A stretch of DNA of 64,000 bases, from assembly GCA_021325515.1 (NCBI GenBank), contig JAJPHC010000030.1:204976-268975 (forward strand). The letters are read 5' to 3'. Position 1 is the first letter of the stretch, and each line of letters starts with the position of its first letter. Source of the DNA: Acidobacteriota bacterium (lineage in GTDB: Bacteria > Acidobacteriota > Thermoanaerobaculia > Gp7-AA8). Of this stretch, positions 36,265 through 45,713 are shown one piece after another. The position numbers were made by a program, and so were the translations under genes. The notes under the pieces were generated by a model that worked only from the letters and a program-made list of their open reading frames with translations, was not told where the DNA came from and did no database searches.

Positions 36265-37385
36265 CGGACTGCGTCCGGCGCGCCGAAACGCTCGCGTTCG
36301 CAGATCCTCCCCCGCACTCGATCGGCTACATGCCGATCTATGTTCCGCGTGAGCTGATTCACGCTGCAGGTCTTCTCCCCGCCGGCCTCTACGGCGGCGG
36401 CGATCGCCTGGAGATCATCCGCGGCGATGCTTACTTCCAGTCCTACATCTGCCGCATCCCGCGCAGCACGATCGAGCTCGCGCTCTCCGGCCATCTCGAT
36501 CGCCTCGACGGAATGCTCTTCCCTTCGATCTGCGACGTCATCCGCAATCTGTCGGGGATGTGGCAGATGCTCTTCCCCGACCGCTACGTCCGCTACATCG
36601 ACGTGCCGCAGAACTTCGATCCCGCAGTCGGCGGGCGTTTCTGGCGGCACGAGCTCGAGACGCTGCGCCGCGACATGGAGCGCATCGCCGGCCGCCCGAT
36701 CGACGACGAGGCACTGCGCAACAGCATCGCCGTCTACAACGAAAATCGCGCCGCGATCCGCGAGCTCTATGCGCAGCGCAGCCGCGCTCCATGGCGCTTC
36801 CCGCTGTCGGAAGCGTATCTCGTGCTGCGCGCCGGAAACTCGGTGCCGCCCGAAGAGCACACCGCCCTCATTCGCGACTACATCCGCGGCGCGGAGAACG
36901 ACCTCTCGCGCCGCGAGATGGATCAGAGCCGCGTCGTCCTCGCCGGCATGTTCTGCGAACAGCCGCCGCACGGCCTCCTGGTGACGCTGGAACGCGCCGG
37001 CTGTGCCGTCGTCGACGACGATCTCTTCCTCGGCATGCGCTGGATCCAGGGCGACATCCCGCTCGATGGCGATCCGCTGCAGAATCTCGTCGACGCCTAT
37101 CTAACAGCGAGCGCAACCACTGCATCACGCTACTCGCCGGAAGGCCACCGCGCGAAATGGCTGCTCGAGTCCTACCGCCGGAATGAGGCCGAGGGGGTGA
37201 TCTTCTGCGCGCCGAGCTTCTGTGATCCGGCGCTGCTCGAGCAACCGATGCTCGTGGCCGCACTCGATCGCGCAGGGATTCCGCACACGGAGTTCAAGTA
37301 CTCGGAAGACACCGGGCAGTTCGCGGTGATCCGGGAGCAGGCCGGGACATTCTCCGATTCGATCAGGCTGTGGAGTGCTTCATGA
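36237..37385 (+). CDS. bcrC: benzoyl-CoA reductase, subunit C
   Basis: 382 aa, 2-hydroxyglutaryl-CoA dehydratase D-component family. With BcrB it forms the catalytic module that reduces benzoyl-CoA to cyclohexa-1,5-diene-1-carbonyl-CoA. Conserved cysteines for the iron-sulfur cluster are at [18 protein letters not shown] and FCAPSFCDP. The start is the GTG at 36237 ([20 protein letters not shown]), which gives the usual family length and overlaps the end of oah. Other readings further upstream are in the wrong frame for homology. Next gene joined by ATGA. Confidence 0.93.
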   Translation: MACTESECVADCVRRAETLAFADPPPHSIGYMPIYVPRELIHAAGLLPAGLYGGGDRLEIIRGDAYFQSYICRIPRSTIELALSGHLDRLDGMLFPSICDVIRNLSGMWQMLFPDRYVRYIDVPQNFDPAVGGRFWRHELETLRRDMERIAGRPIDDEALRNSIAVYNENRAAIRELYAQRSRAPWRFPLSEAYLVLRAGNSVPPEEHTALIRDYIRGAENDLSRREMDQSRVVLAGMFCEQPPHGLLVTLERAGCAVVDDDLFLGMRWIQGDIPLDGDPLQNLVDAYLTASATTASRYSPEGHRAKWLLESYRRNEAEGVIFCAPSFCDPALLEQPMLVAALDRAGIPHTEFKYSEDTGQFAVIREQAGTFSDSIRLWSAS

Positions 37386-38638
37386 AAGAAAACTCGATGC
37401 TGCTCCAGAAGCAGCTCCTCGCCGATCACTTCGACGCGCTCGCACGCGCCAGGGACGAAGGGAAGAAGGTCGTCTACACATTCGTCCCCGGCAATCTCAA
37501 CGAGCTCGTTCGCTCCTTCGATCTGCTGCCGGTCCTGCCGGAGATCAACGCGCTGCAGTCCGGCATGCGCAAGCTCTCCGGCGGATACATCACCGAAGCC
37601 GAAAAGAGCGGGCACAGCGAAGATGTCTGCACGTACGTGAAGTGCGACATCGGCATGCTGCGCAAGGGCAACATCGGCCCCACCGGAAAGCCGCTGCCGA
37701 AACCCGATCTGCTGCTGCTGTCGTACACCGGCTGCTTCACCTTCATGAAGTGGTTCGAGCTTCTGCGCGAGGAGTACGACTGCCCCGTCGCGATGCTGCA
37801 CGTGCCGTATCAGTCGGAGGGACGCATCGAGCCGCACCAGCGCGAGTACATCGTGCAGCAGCTCCGGAGCGAGATCATTCCGAAGCTCGAGCAGGTCAGC
37901 GGCAGGGAGTTCGACATCGAGAAGCTGCGCAGCATGCTCCGGCTGTCGTCGAAAGCGGAAGACGATCTCGTCTGGGTGCTGGAGAGCGCGAAGAACACTC
38001 CCTCCCCCATCGATGCCTTCTTCGCCGGTGTCTACTACCTCGGGCCGATCTTCAGCGCGTTCCGCGGAACCGAAGACGCCGTGCAGTACTACCGCACGCT
38101 GCGGGGCGAGATCGAAGAGCGGATCGCGAACAAGGAAGGGCCGATCACGCCGGACGGTCCGATGAAGGGCGAGCGCTACCGGCTCGTCGTCGAAGGTCCG
38201 CCGAACTGGACGAGCTTCCGCGACTTCTGGAAGATGTTCTACGAGGAAGACGCCGTCGTCGTTGCCAGCACGTATACGAAAGTCGGCGGCTTGTACGACC
38301 AGGGCTTCCGCCACGATCCCGATCATCCGCTCGAGACGCTCGCCGATTACGCGCTCGGCTGCTACACGAATCTGAGTCTGCCGGCACGCGTCGATCTGCT
38401 CGCCAGATACATTCGCGACTATCGTGCGGATGGCTTCCTCGTGAACAGCGTGAAGAGCTGCAACTCGTTCAGCGTCGGACAACTGCTGATGCTGCGGCAG
38501 CTCGAGGAGCGCACCGGAGTGCCGGGCGCATTCATCGAAAGCGATCTCGTCGACCCGCGCTACTTCTCCGCAGCGAACATCAAGAACCGCATCGAGAGCT
38601 ACCTGCAGATGCTCGATCAGAAGCGTGGTGCCGCATGA
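37382..38638 (+). CDS. bcrB: benzoyl-CoA reductase, subunit B
   Basis: 418 aa, partner of BcrC in the catalytic module and expected to bind benzoyl-CoA and iron-sulfur clusters. Cysteines are at [23 protein letters not shown] and [10 protein letters not shown]. The ATG at 37382 overlaps the bcrC stop (ATGA) and is preferred over an in-frame ATG 12 nt upstream. The C-terminal region with [16 protein letters not shown] matches the substrate-domain end of this family. The gene order C-B-A-D is that of Thauera and Rhodopseudomonas clusters. Confidence 0.93.
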   Translation: MKENSMLLQKQLLADHFDALARARDEGKKVVYTFVPGNLNELVRSFDLLPVLPEINALQSGMRKLSGGYITEAEKSGHSEDVCTYVKCDIGMLRKGNIGPTGKPLPKPDLLLLSYTGCFTFMKWFELLREEYDCPVAMLHVPYQSEGRIEPHQREYIVQQLRSEIIPKLEQVSGREFDIEKLRSMLRLSSKAEDDLVWVLESAKNTPSPIDAFFAGVYYLGPIFSAFRGTEDAVQYYRTLRGEIEERIANKEGPITPDGPMKGERYRLVVEGPPNWTSFRDFWKMFYEEDAVVVASTYTKVGGLYDQGFRHDPDHPLETLADYALGCYTNLSLPARVDLLARYIRDYRADGFLVNSVKSCNSFSVGQLLMLRQLEERTGVPGAFIESDLVDPRYFSAANIKNRIESYLQMLDQKRGAA

Positions 38639-39888
38639 AAGTCTTCGTCGGCATCGACCTCGGCTCCACGACGACAAAGGCCGTGATCCTCGACGAAGAG
38701 GAGCGCGTCATCGGCCGAGGCATCACGAACAGCCGCAGCAACTACGACGTCGCGTGCGCGGTCGTGCGCGAGGAAGCATTCGTCCGCGCCCGTTTCACGA
38801 TGATCGAGCGTGGACTGCGGACGCCTCGCCCGCACGTCATTCAGGATCTGGAGCGCAACTTTCGCCTGCACCAGCACCTCGAACAGCTCGATCGCCTGCG
38901 CGAGGCGATGCTGATGCTCGCCGCCAGGCGCGGCACGCCGGCGTCGATCATCAACGGCATCTGCGACGAGATGGCCATCCGGGCGCGCAAGCACTTCGCA
39001 CCGGGCGCGACGCGCAAGAGCGATTTCTTCCGCGACCTCGCCGCCGCGGACTACATGTCGCTCGCCGAAGCGATCCGCGAAGTCTCCTTCGAGAGTCTCT
39101 GCGCGATCTACGACGCGGCGATCCTCGCCGTGGAGAACCTGACGCTCGATCGCGCCTTCGAGCGCCACATCGGCTCCGCACTCCAGGAGACGGAGGATGG
39201 CGAGAGCCTGAAGGAGGCGGTCGGGGCCGCGTGCAACGCTGAGTTAGTCGAATCGGGAAGCGTCGGCACCGGCTATGGCCGGCAGCGCCTCCCCTTCCCG
39301 AAAGAACAGATCCGCAGCGAGATTCTCTGCCATGGACTCGGCGCGCATGCGATGTTCCCCGGCACGCGGACGGTGCTCGACATCGGCGGCCAGGATACGA
39401 AAGCGATCCAGCTCGATCCGAACGGAATCGTGACGAGCTTCCAGATGAACGACCGCTGCGCGGCGGGCTGCGGACGCTACCTCGGATACATCGCCGACGA
39501 GATGAACCTCGGACTGCACGAGCTCGGGCCGCTGGCGAACGAGAGCCGGCATCGCGTGAAGATCAACAGCACGTGCACGGTGTTCGCCGGCGCCGAGCTG
39601 CGCGACCGGCTGGCGCTGGGGCAGAAGCGGGAGGACATCCTCGCCGGACTCCATCGCGCGATCATTCTCCGTGCGATGTCGCTGCTCGCGCGCTCGGGCG
39701 GAATCAGCGACGAGTTCACGTTCACCGGAGGCGTCGCGCGCAACAGCGCCGCAGTCGGCGCACTGCGCGACCTGATCGCGGAGAACTACGGCGCGCGGAC
39801 CATCAACATCTCGCACGAGTCGATCTACACAGGCGCGCTCGGTGCGGCATTGTTCGCAACACGTTCCGCGGTGAGGGGTAACGCATGA
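38635..39888 (+). CDS. bcrA: benzoyl-CoA reductase, ATPase subunit A
   Basis: 417 aa, BadF/BadG/BcrA/BcrD ATPase family (ASKHA fold). With BcrD it forms the electron-activating module that hydrolyses ATP to push electrons from ferredoxin to the catalytic module. Phosphate-binding loops: [15 protein letters not shown] at the N terminus and [16 protein letters not shown] in the second half. Cluster-ligating cysteines that bridge the two ATPase subunits are in [11 protein letters not shown] and NSTCTVFAG. The extended N-terminal insertion (about residues 50-200) separates BcrA from the shorter BcrD. ATGA overlaps at both ends. Confidence 0.93.
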   Translation: MKVFVGIDLGSTTTKAVILDEEERVIGRGITNSRSNYDVACAVVREEAFVRARFTMIERGLRTPRPHVIQDLERNFRLHQHLEQLDRLREAMLMLAARRGTPASIINGICDEMAIRARKHFAPGATRKSDFFRDLAAADYMSLAEAIREVSFESLCAIYDAAILAVENLTLDRAFERHIGSALQETEDGESLKEAVGAACNAELVESGSVGTGYGRQRLPFPKEQIRSEILCHGLGAHAMFPGTRTVLDIGGQDTKAIQLDPNGIVTSFQMNDRCAAGCGRYLGYIADEMNLGLHELGPLANESRHRVKINSTCTVFAGAELRDRLALGQKREDILAGLHRAIILRAMSLLARSGGISDEFTFTGGVARNSAAVGALRDLIAENYGARTINISHESIYTGALGAALFATRSAVRGNA

Positions 39889-40688
39889 CGATCGCGGCGG
39901 GAATCGACGTAGGCTCCAGCGCAGTCAAGGTCGCGATGATCATCGGCGACGAAGTCCTCGCGCTCCACAGCGAGCGCATCCGGCGCCGCGAGCTTCGCAA
40001 AGTCATCAACGACGCCTACTCCATCGCCCTCGGCATGGCCAATGTCAAAGAGAGCGATCTCGCGTACGTCGCGACCACCGGCGAAGGCGAGCTCGTCGAA
40101 TTTCGCCGCGGGCACTTCTACGGAATGACGACGCACGCGCGCGGCGCGATCCATCTGCTGCCGGAGACGCGCGCCGTCCTCGACATCGGAGCGCTGCATG
40201 CGCGCGCGATCCAGATGGACGACAGGAGCCGCGTGCTCAACTATCGGATGACGTCGCAGTGCGCGTCGGGCTCGGGCCAGTTCCTCGAGAACGTCGCGCG
40301 CTACCTCGGCATCGCGCTGGAGGAAGTGGGGCCGCTGTCGCTGCAGGGCGATGCGCCGGAGACCGTCAGCAGCATCTGCGCGGTGCTCGCCGAGACGGAT
40401 GTCATCAACATGGTCAGCCGCGGGATCAAGCCGGCCGACATTCTCAAAGGCATTCACATCTCGATGGCCGGGCGCTACGTGAAGCTGTTGCGCGCGAGCG
40501 GAAACGCGACCGATGTCGCGATCACCGGCGGACTCGCTTCCGATGTCGGACTGGTCGAGGCCCTGCGCGAGAACTGCGCGGACCTGCGTTTTCACACGCA
40601 TCCCGACTCGACCTACGCCGGCGCGATCGGCGCGGCGTTCTGGGGCGCTTATCGCCACCGAGTGCTCGAGTCGCGAAAGGCATCATGA
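39885..40688 (+). CDS. bcrD: benzoyl-CoA reductase, ATPase subunit D
   Basis: 267 aa, second ATPase of the activating module. Motifs: [48 protein letters not shown] and [15 protein letters not shown], the last two holding the cysteines that share a [4Fe-4S] cluster with BcrA. An unusual feature is the second phosphate loop, DIGALHARA instead of the common DIGGQD; in D-type subunits this loop is often less conserved. ATGA overlaps with bcrA and with the SDR gene. Confidence 0.92.
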   Translation: MTIAAGIDVGSSAVKVAMIIGDEVLALHSERIRRRELRKVINDAYSIALGMANVKESDLAYVATTGEGELVEFRRGHFYGMTTHARGAIHLLPETRAVLDIGALHARAIQMDDRSRVLNYRMTSQCASGSGQFLENVARYLGIALEEVGPLSLQGDAPETVSSICAVLAETDVINMVSRGIKPADILKGIHISMAGRYVKLLRASGNATDVAITGGLASDVGLVEALRENCADLRFHTHPDSTYAGAIGAAFWGAYRHRVLESRKAS

Positions 40689-41341
40689 CGATCGCGGTCG
40701 TCACCGGCGCGCGCGGCGGGATCGGAAGCGTGATCGTCACGACGCTGCGCGAGGCGGGGATGACCGTCCATGCGCTCGATATCGAAGAATGCGATCTGCG
40801 CGATGACGACGCGGTGCGCGTCGCGCTGGAACGCGTCGCGGCATTCGATGTGCTCGTGCACACGGCGGGCGTGTCGCGCGACGGCGTGGTCTGGAAGCTC
40901 GATCCTGACGACTGGGACTTCGTGCAGCAGGTGAACCTGCGCAGCGCGTTCTTTCTGCTGCGGCACGCGATCCCGATCATGCGGGCGCGCGGCGGCGGGC
41001 GCGTGGTGCTGATCGGCTCCATCAACGGCTCGCGCGGAAAGATCGGCTTGTCGGCTTACGCTGCGAGCAAGGCGGGGCTCATCGGCCTCGCGAAGAGCGT
41101 TGCGCGCGAGACGGGGCGCTTCGGAATCTGCGTCAATGTGGTCGAGCCCGGCTGGGTGCGGACTGCGCTGACCGATTCGAGACCGGAGGAGTTGCGCGAG
41201 GCCGCGCGCGGCGAGACCGCTCTCGGCGAGCTCGTCGAACCGGCCGACGTCGCGGCCACGGTCGCGTTCCTCTGCGGACCGGGCGGACGGAGGATTACCG
41301 GGCAGGTGATCCGCGTCGACGCCGGGCAGCTCATCGGTTGA
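40685..41341 (+). CDS. short-chain dehydrogenase/reductase of the benzoyl-CoA operon
   Basis: 218-aa classical SDR. The NAD(P) loop is TGARGGIG at residue 8; the catalytic Ser is in IGSINGS, and Tyr/Lys are in SAYAASKAGLIGLAKS; VVEPGWVRT follows. By sequence it resembles FabG-like 3-oxoacyl reductases. As the last gene of the operon, joined to bcrD by ATGA, it may oxidise 3-hydroxypimelyl-CoA, the product of Oah, to 3-oxopimelyl-CoA. This is inference from position. It cannot replace the missing hydratase (Dch) by known chemistry. Confidence 0.85.
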   Translation: MTIAVVTGARGGIGSVIVTTLREAGMTVHALDIEECDLRDDDAVRVALERVAAFDVLVHTAGVSRDGVVWKLDPDDWDFVQQVNLRSAFFLLRHAIPIMRARGGGRVVLIGSINGSRGKIGLSAYAASKAGLIGLAKSVARETGRFGICVNVVEPGWVRTALTDSRPEELREAARGETALGELVEPADVAATVAFLCGPGGRRITGQVIRVDAGQLIG

Positions 41342-41371
41342 CGTGGCAATCGTCATGCAATCGCGATTCGC

Positions 41372-41773
41372 ATGCGCCGAGCACTTCTCGCACTGCTTCT
41401 GACCTTCCCGATGTATGCCGACTGTCCCTGCGTTCCGCGCGAGAACATGTGGGTCGTCAGGACCTGCGATGGCTTCAACTGCGCGATGAGCTCGCTCGCC
41501 GTGGCCAACGGAGATCCGCTGACCTTCGCCATGCCGGCGGGAATGGAGGACCCGAGGTGGATCGTGCTGCAACGCGTGGTTGGGGGAACGTATACCGATG
41601 ACGGAAGCGATCCGTTCCGCGTCGAGCAATTCCCGGCTCTCGATGGCGCGACGGCGCGCATGAACGCGATCACGTCCGACCACCGCCCGATGATCGTGAG
41701 CGCCCCCGACGGCGCGCTCCTCGTCCTCTCCCTCCGCAACCCCATGACGCCCCGCCACCGCTCCACCCGTTAA
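41372..41773 (+). CDS. hypothetical exported protein ending in a REP element
   Basis: 133 aa with a signal peptide (ALLALLLTFPMYA) and then several cysteines (DCPCVPREN, RTCDGFNC), consistent with a disulfide-bonded periplasmic protein. No family recognised. The TAA stop at 41771-41773 is supplied by the REP palindrome that begins at 41770, so the natural C terminus may have been changed by the insertion. It lies 30 nt after the benzoyl-CoA operon. Confidence 0.6.
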   Translation: MRRALLALLLTFPMYADCPCVPRENMWVVRTCDGFNCAMSSLAVANGDPLTFAMPAGMEDPRWIVLQRVVGGTYTDDGSDPFRVEQFPALDGATARMNAITSDHRPMIVSAPDGALLVLSLRNPMTPRHRSTR

Positions 41774-41811
41774 GTTGGTTTTCGGGGGTCACACCTGGAA
41801 AATCAACTTAA
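41770..41811 (+). repeat. REP palindrome, copy 1
   Basis: 42-nt imperfect palindrome, TTAAGTTGGTTTTC...GAAAATCAACTTAA, left flank of the RAYT gene. It contains the stop codon of the preceding gene. Confidence 0.9.
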
Positions 41812-41896
41812 CGCGATCCCGGTTGTGCTAGCCTGAGCATCTCCACTTGATCGGCGACTCGATTCGCCCTTCCCGGCACGCCTCTCTTCTACATGC

Positions 41897-42856
41897 GTGT
41901 CCAGACAACTCAGACTTGAGCATCCCGGTGCCTTATGGCACATCACCAGCCGCGGCAATGAGCGCCGTCCGATCTATTACGACGACGAAGACCGCCGCCG
42001 CTTCATCCGCTTCATGGCCCATACGGTCAGCGTCCGCCGATGGGTGCTGCACGCGTGGGTCCTGATGACGAATCACTATCACCTGCTGCTGGAGACACCC
42101 GAGGTCGGGCTGTCGATCGGCATGAAGTGGCTCAACGAGACCTACGTCGATTACTTCAACCGGCGTCACTCGCGAGTCGGCCATCTGTTCCAGGGCCGGT
42201 TCAAGAGCATCCTCGTCGAGAAGGAAGGGCATCTTCTCGAATTGATCCGCTATCTCGTGCTGAATCCCGTGCGCAGCGGCACCGTCGTCTCTCCGGCGGA
42301 GTATCCATGGAGCAACTATCACGCAACGAGCGGGGACGCCGCGGCGCCGTCGTGGCTCGAGACGGGCTGGACCCTCGACCAGTTCGACCCGCGCGATCAC
42401 GACAACGCAGGAGTCGCCTATCGCGAGTTCGTGGCCTCGGCACGCGGCGTCTCGTACAACCCCTGGGCCTCCCTCCGCGGTCAGATCTTCCTCGGCAGCG
42501 ACGAATTCTGCCAGCGGATGCAGTCGCTGGTTAGCCAGAAGATCCGCAGCGGAGAGCATCCGAAGTCGCAGCGGAGGTTCGTCCGCCCGCCGCTGGAGTC
42601 GGTCGTATGGGAAATCACGACGCGCTTCGGGACCACGGTCGATGCACTGCGCCGCAAGGCGCGCGCCGGCATGCATCGCAAGGCGCTCGCACATCTCGCG
42701 GTCGACGAGTGCGGCCTCACGCTGCGCGATCTCGCCGGCTGGATGAACGCGACGCCACAGGCGATCTCGAAGATGCGCCAGGCGTCGTGCGAGTTGTACG
42801 CGATCAACGGCTCGTATCGGAAGCTGATCGACGGGATCACGAGGTCGTTAAGTTGA
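41897..42856 (+). CDS. REP-associated tyrosine transposase (RAYT)
   Basis: 319 aa, Y1 HUH-type single-strand nuclease family (IS200/IS605-like TnpA-REP). The HUH motif is in MTNHYHLLLETPE (His-Tyr-His), and the candidate nucleophile tyrosine lies in the ETYVDYFNRRHSRVGHLFQG segment. WHITSRGNERR near the N terminus and LIRYLVLNPVRSG are family hallmarks. A C-terminal helix-turn-helix (LTLRDLAGWMNATPQAISKM) may bind REP DNA. The GTG start at 41897 gives the conserved N terminus. Its TGA stop lies in REP copy 2. Flanked by REPs in opposite orientation, the standard arrangement for these domesticated transposases. Confidence 0.92.
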   Translation: MSRQLRLEHPGALWHITSRGNERRPIYYDDEDRRRFIRFMAHTVSVRRWVLHAWVLMTNHYHLLLETPEVGLSIGMKWLNETYVDYFNRRHSRVGHLFQGRFKSILVEKEGHLLELIRYLVLNPVRSGTVVSPAEYPWSNYHATSGDAAAPSWLETGWTLDQFDPRDHDNAGVAYREFVASARGVSYNPWASLRGQIFLGSDEFCQRMQSLVSQKIRSGEHPKSQRRFVRPPLESVVWEITTRFGTTVDALRRKARAGMHRKALAHLAVDECGLTLRDLAGWMNATPQAISKMRQASCELYAINGSYRKLIDGITRSLS

Positions 42857-42889
42857 TTTTCCAGGTGCGACCCCCGAAAACCAACTTAA
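42848..42889 (-). repeat. REP palindrome, copy 2
   Basis: 42 nt, inverted relative to copy 1 (TTAAGTTGATTTTCC start). It overlaps the last codons and stop of the RAYT gene. One base (G for T) differs in the loop. Confidence 0.9.
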
Positions 42890-42910
42890 CGATGGCACGA
42901 GGGCCGTGAG

Positions 42911-42952
42911 TTAAGTTGATTTTCCAGGTGTGACCCCCGAAAACCAACTTAA
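42911..42952 (-). repeat. REP palindrome, copy 3
   Basis: 42 nt, same orientation as copy 2 and 21 nt after it. Its right end supplies the TAA stop of the opposing gene at 42949-43572. Confidence 0.9.
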
Positions 42953-43572
42953 CGCCAGATGATGATGCGGGGGCGGGTGGGGGTGGGCTCGTTCCCGTCG
43001 GTGTGCGGCATGGCGGGATAGCCGAGCTCGGCCGCGACTTTGTGCCACTGCTCCTGGAAGTCGGGGCGATTGTGGTGCGGGAGGCTGATGCCGCGCGCGT
43101 AGAACGAGATGTGCAGCATCTCGCCGGCCCATGCGATCGCCATCAGATCCGAGGGGGTTGCGGGATGGCCTGCGACTGGAATCACGCCGCGCGATACTCC
43201 GTACGTCGGGTTGAGGATCAGCGTGTAGACCTTGATCTTCGAATGATCGTTCGCCGCGACGAGCGTCGCGATTCCCGGCTGCGGCGCGCGTCCCGCTCCC
43301 CCTTCGTTCGGATCTTCCTCGACGATCACCCGATATTCCTTCGGATCGAAGCGGTTCATGATGCGCTGCCCTTCGCCGGTCGCCGCCCAGCGGACCAGAC
43401 CGGAGCGCGTCGCGTCGAAGCTGTTCCGCACCTGCAGCGCGCTGAACTGCGGTCTGGCCGCAGCATCGAACTGCACCGGCTCGCCGGCGAGGATGAGCGC
43501 CGCACTCTGGCGCGGCTCACGAAGTCCGCACAGAAGCAGCACCGCGATCAGCGCGGAAACCCGCTTCAACAC
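42949..43572 (-). CDS. hypothetical exported protein
   Basis: 207 aa. A GTG start with TACACT 6 nt upstream opens a signal peptide (RVSALIAVLLLCGL). Readable features of the mature part are IVEEDPNEGGAGRAPQPG and VAGHPATPSDLMAIAWAGEM. A family could not be recognised; the second half resembles the TIGR03435/DUF3738 proteins of Acidobacteria only loosely. The TAA stop lies in REP copy 3. Confidence 0.65.
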   Translation of the reverse strand: MLKRVSALIAVLLLCGLREPRQSAALILAGEPVQFDAAARPQFSALQVRNSFDATRSGLVRWAATGEGQRIMNRFDPKEYRVIVEEDPNEGGAGRAPQPGIATLVAANDHSKIKVYTLILNPTYGVSRGVIPVAGHPATPSDLMAIAWAGEMLHISFYARGISLPHHNRPDFQEQWHKVAAELGYPAMPHTDGNEPTPTRPRIIIWR

Positions 43573-43578
43573 GAAATC

Positions 43579-43584
43579 AGTGTA
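43579..43584 (-). promoter_or_regulatory. -10 box (TACACT) of the exported protein gene
   Basis: TACACT on the minus strand ends 6 nt before the GTG at 43572 and decides that start over the ATG at 43635. Confidence 0.5.
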
Positions 43585-43634
43585 GGCCACTCTGCTGCAA
43601 TACGGATTACCATCATCGGGGTTCACCCTATCCA

Positions 43635-45713
43635 ATGGTGCTCGTTCCGTCGGACCGCGAAGAGTCCTCGCGGCGCAAGCTGTTCACTACGCTCGTCCTG
43701 CACGGGACGGCAGGGCTCGCTACGCTTCTCGCCATCACGTTCCTCCGGCTCGAGGAAACGCGCCGCGTTCTCCATGCTCTCGGGTCCTCGGCGCTCCCGC
43801 TGATCCTCATCTTCGTCGCGTTTGCGTTCTCGCTCTCGCTGCTCAAGTTCAAGCTGACCAACCGCGTCTTCGTCGCGCTCGGCATGATCGGCGCGACGAC
43901 GATGCTTCCTCTCCTCGGCGTCGTTCTGTCCGCCTGGATCGCCGTGGCTGCCTCGGCGATTTCGCGCCTTCTCGCGATCAAGCAGATCGGCCCGAACAAA
44001 TCCGATCTCGACGATCCGGTGATGGACTACCTGCGCGCCTTCGCGCAGTTCGCGACGTACGGAATCCCGACGCTGTTCGCCGGGACGATCTATCAGCTCA
44101 TCGGCGGCGTCACGCCGCTTCAGGCCGCCACGTGGCCCGCGGCGGGACGCGTCGCCGTCGCGGGCTTCTCTCTCCTCCTCGCCAACCATACGGTCATGAA
44201 ACAGGTCGAGGCCGCCTACGGCTACAGCGCCGTCAAGATGATCAAGGTCTCGGTGATCGACGGCGCGATCTACACGCTGGCGCTCCCCTTTTCCGTTCTC
44301 ATGGTCATGAGCTACCCGCCCCTCGGCGCGGGTGCAGTGCTTGGTTGGGCTTTCACCGGAGTGCTTCTCAACTGGGTCTCGCGCAATCTCGCGCTGACCC
44401 GCGCCACCCGCGACCACCTCGTTCACCAGCTCGCGTCGCTCTCCAATGTCGGAAAGACGATCTCCCTCCGCTTCACGACAGACGAGCTTCTGATGGCGAT
44501 CTACAAGGCCTGCCGCGAGGCCGTCGACGTCACGTTCCTCACGATCGCGCTCTACGACGAGACGACGAACGAGCTGGCCTGCGAGCTCGATGTCCGCGAG
44601 GAGGAGTTCCTGCCGAAGTTCCGCGTGCAGCTCGGCGACGGTCTCAACTCCTGGGTCGTGAAGAACGCCCGCCTGCTCAATCTCGCGTCGAGCCGGGAGG
44701 AGGCGAACTTCGGCATCGTCGCGTACGACGATGGCAAGCCGACGGAGTCATGGCTCGGAGTTCCGATGATCGCGCGCGATCGCGTCATCGGCGTCATCTC
44801 GGTTCAGAGCTACCGGCGGAACGCGTTCTCGCCCGACGACGAGATCCTGCTGACGACCATCGCGAATCAGGCAGCCGTGGCCCTCGACAACGCGCAGCTC
44901 TTCCGCGATCTCGAAGGGCTGACGACCGAGCTCGAGCAACGCGTGCTGCAGCGGACGACCGAGCTCAATGAGACCAACGTCCGCCTCCAGGCTGCCGACC
45001 GGACGAAGAATCAATTCCTGGCGAACATGTCGCACGAGCTGCGGACGCCGCTGAACTCCATCATCGGTTTCTCCGCCGTGCTGCTGAACGCAGCAACGGA
45101 TCTCCTTCCCGCGCGTCTCTACAAGTTCGTCGAGAACATCCACATGGCGGGCAATCACCTGCTCAACCTGATCAACGACATTCTCGACCTGTCGAAGATC
45201 GAAGCCGGCCGCCTCGAGCTCCAGCCGCAGCGCTTCGACCTCCGCAACACGATCACCGCCGTGGAGCGGGTGGCAAAGGGCATCTGCTCCGCGGCCGACG
45301 TCACGCTGCTGACGCGCGTCGACGATTCGCTGCCCATGGTCGTGCTCGACGAAGGGCGGACGAAGCAGATGCTCCTGAATCTCATCTCCAATGCGGTGAA
45401 GTTCTCGAACCCGCGCAGCGTGGTCCATCTGGACGTCTCGCATCTGGCGGACGAATCTGCGGTGCAACTGGTGGTTAGAGACAACGGCATCGGCATGCCG
45501 CCCGACGAACTGCCGAAGATCTTCGACCAGTTCTACCAGATCGAGCGCCACGGGTCCTCCGCCCGTCCCGGCACCGGCCTCGGGCTCTCCCTCACGAAGG
45601 GATTCGTGGAGCTCCATGGCGGCTCGATCGCGGTCGAATCACAGGCCGGCCGCGGATCGACGTTCCGCATCAAGCTCCCTCTGGAGTGCGTCACCGCTGA
45701 AACGCGTAACTGA
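43635..45713 (+). CDS. membrane sensor histidine kinase with GAF domain
   Basis: 692 aa. Residues 1-250 hold about six to eight membrane helices. A GAF domain follows at about 285-430 (DVTFLTIALYDETTN, SWLGVPMIARDRVIGVISVQ), then a short coiled coil. The HisKA dimer/phosphoacceptor helix is FLANMSHELRTPLNSIIGFS (His near residue 465), and the HATPase domain is at about 560-690 with the N box (LLNLISNAVKFS), G1 (RDNGIGMP) and G2 (GTGLGLSLTKGFVELHGG). No receiver domain and no neighbouring regulator, so an orphan kinase. The 3' end overlaps the convergent DUF5916 gene by 23 nt. Confidence 0.92.
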   Translation: MVLVPSDREESSRRKLFTTLVLHGTAGLATLLAITFLRLEETRRVLHALGSSALPLILIFVAFAFSLSLLKFKLTNRVFVALGMIGATTMLPLLGVVLSAWIAVAASAISRLLAIKQIGPNKSDLDDPVMDYLRAFAQFATYGIPTLFAGTIYQLIGGVTPLQAATWPAAGRVAVAGFSLLLANHTVMKQVEAAYGYSAVKMIKVSVIDGAIYTLALPFSVLMVMSYPPLGAGAVLGWAFTGVLLNWVSRNLALTRATRDHLVHQLASLSNVGKTISLRFTTDELLMAIYKACREAVDVTFLTIALYDETTNELACELDVREEEFLPKFRVQLGDGLNSWVVKNARLLNLASSREEANFGIVAYDDGKPTESWLGVPMIARDRVIGVISVQSYRRNAFSPDDEILLTTIANQAAVALDNAQLFRDLEGLTTELEQRVLQRTTELNETNVRLQAADRTKNQFLANMSHELRTPLNSIIGFSAVLLNAATDLLPARLYKFVENIHMAGNHLLNLINDILDLSKIEAGRLELQPQRFDLRNTITAVERVAKGICSAADVTLLTRVDDSLPMVVLDEGRTKQMLLNLISNAVKFSNPRSVVHLDVSHLADESAVQLVVRDNGIGMPPDELPKIFDQFYQIERHGSSARPGTGLGLSLTKGFVELHGGSIAVESQAGRGSTFRIKLPLECVTAETRN

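Noticed and set aside
40685-41341. Calling the last operon gene fabG
   Set aside because: SDRs of this type share motifs, but the context is aromatic degradation and no acyl-carrier or fatty-acid genes are near.
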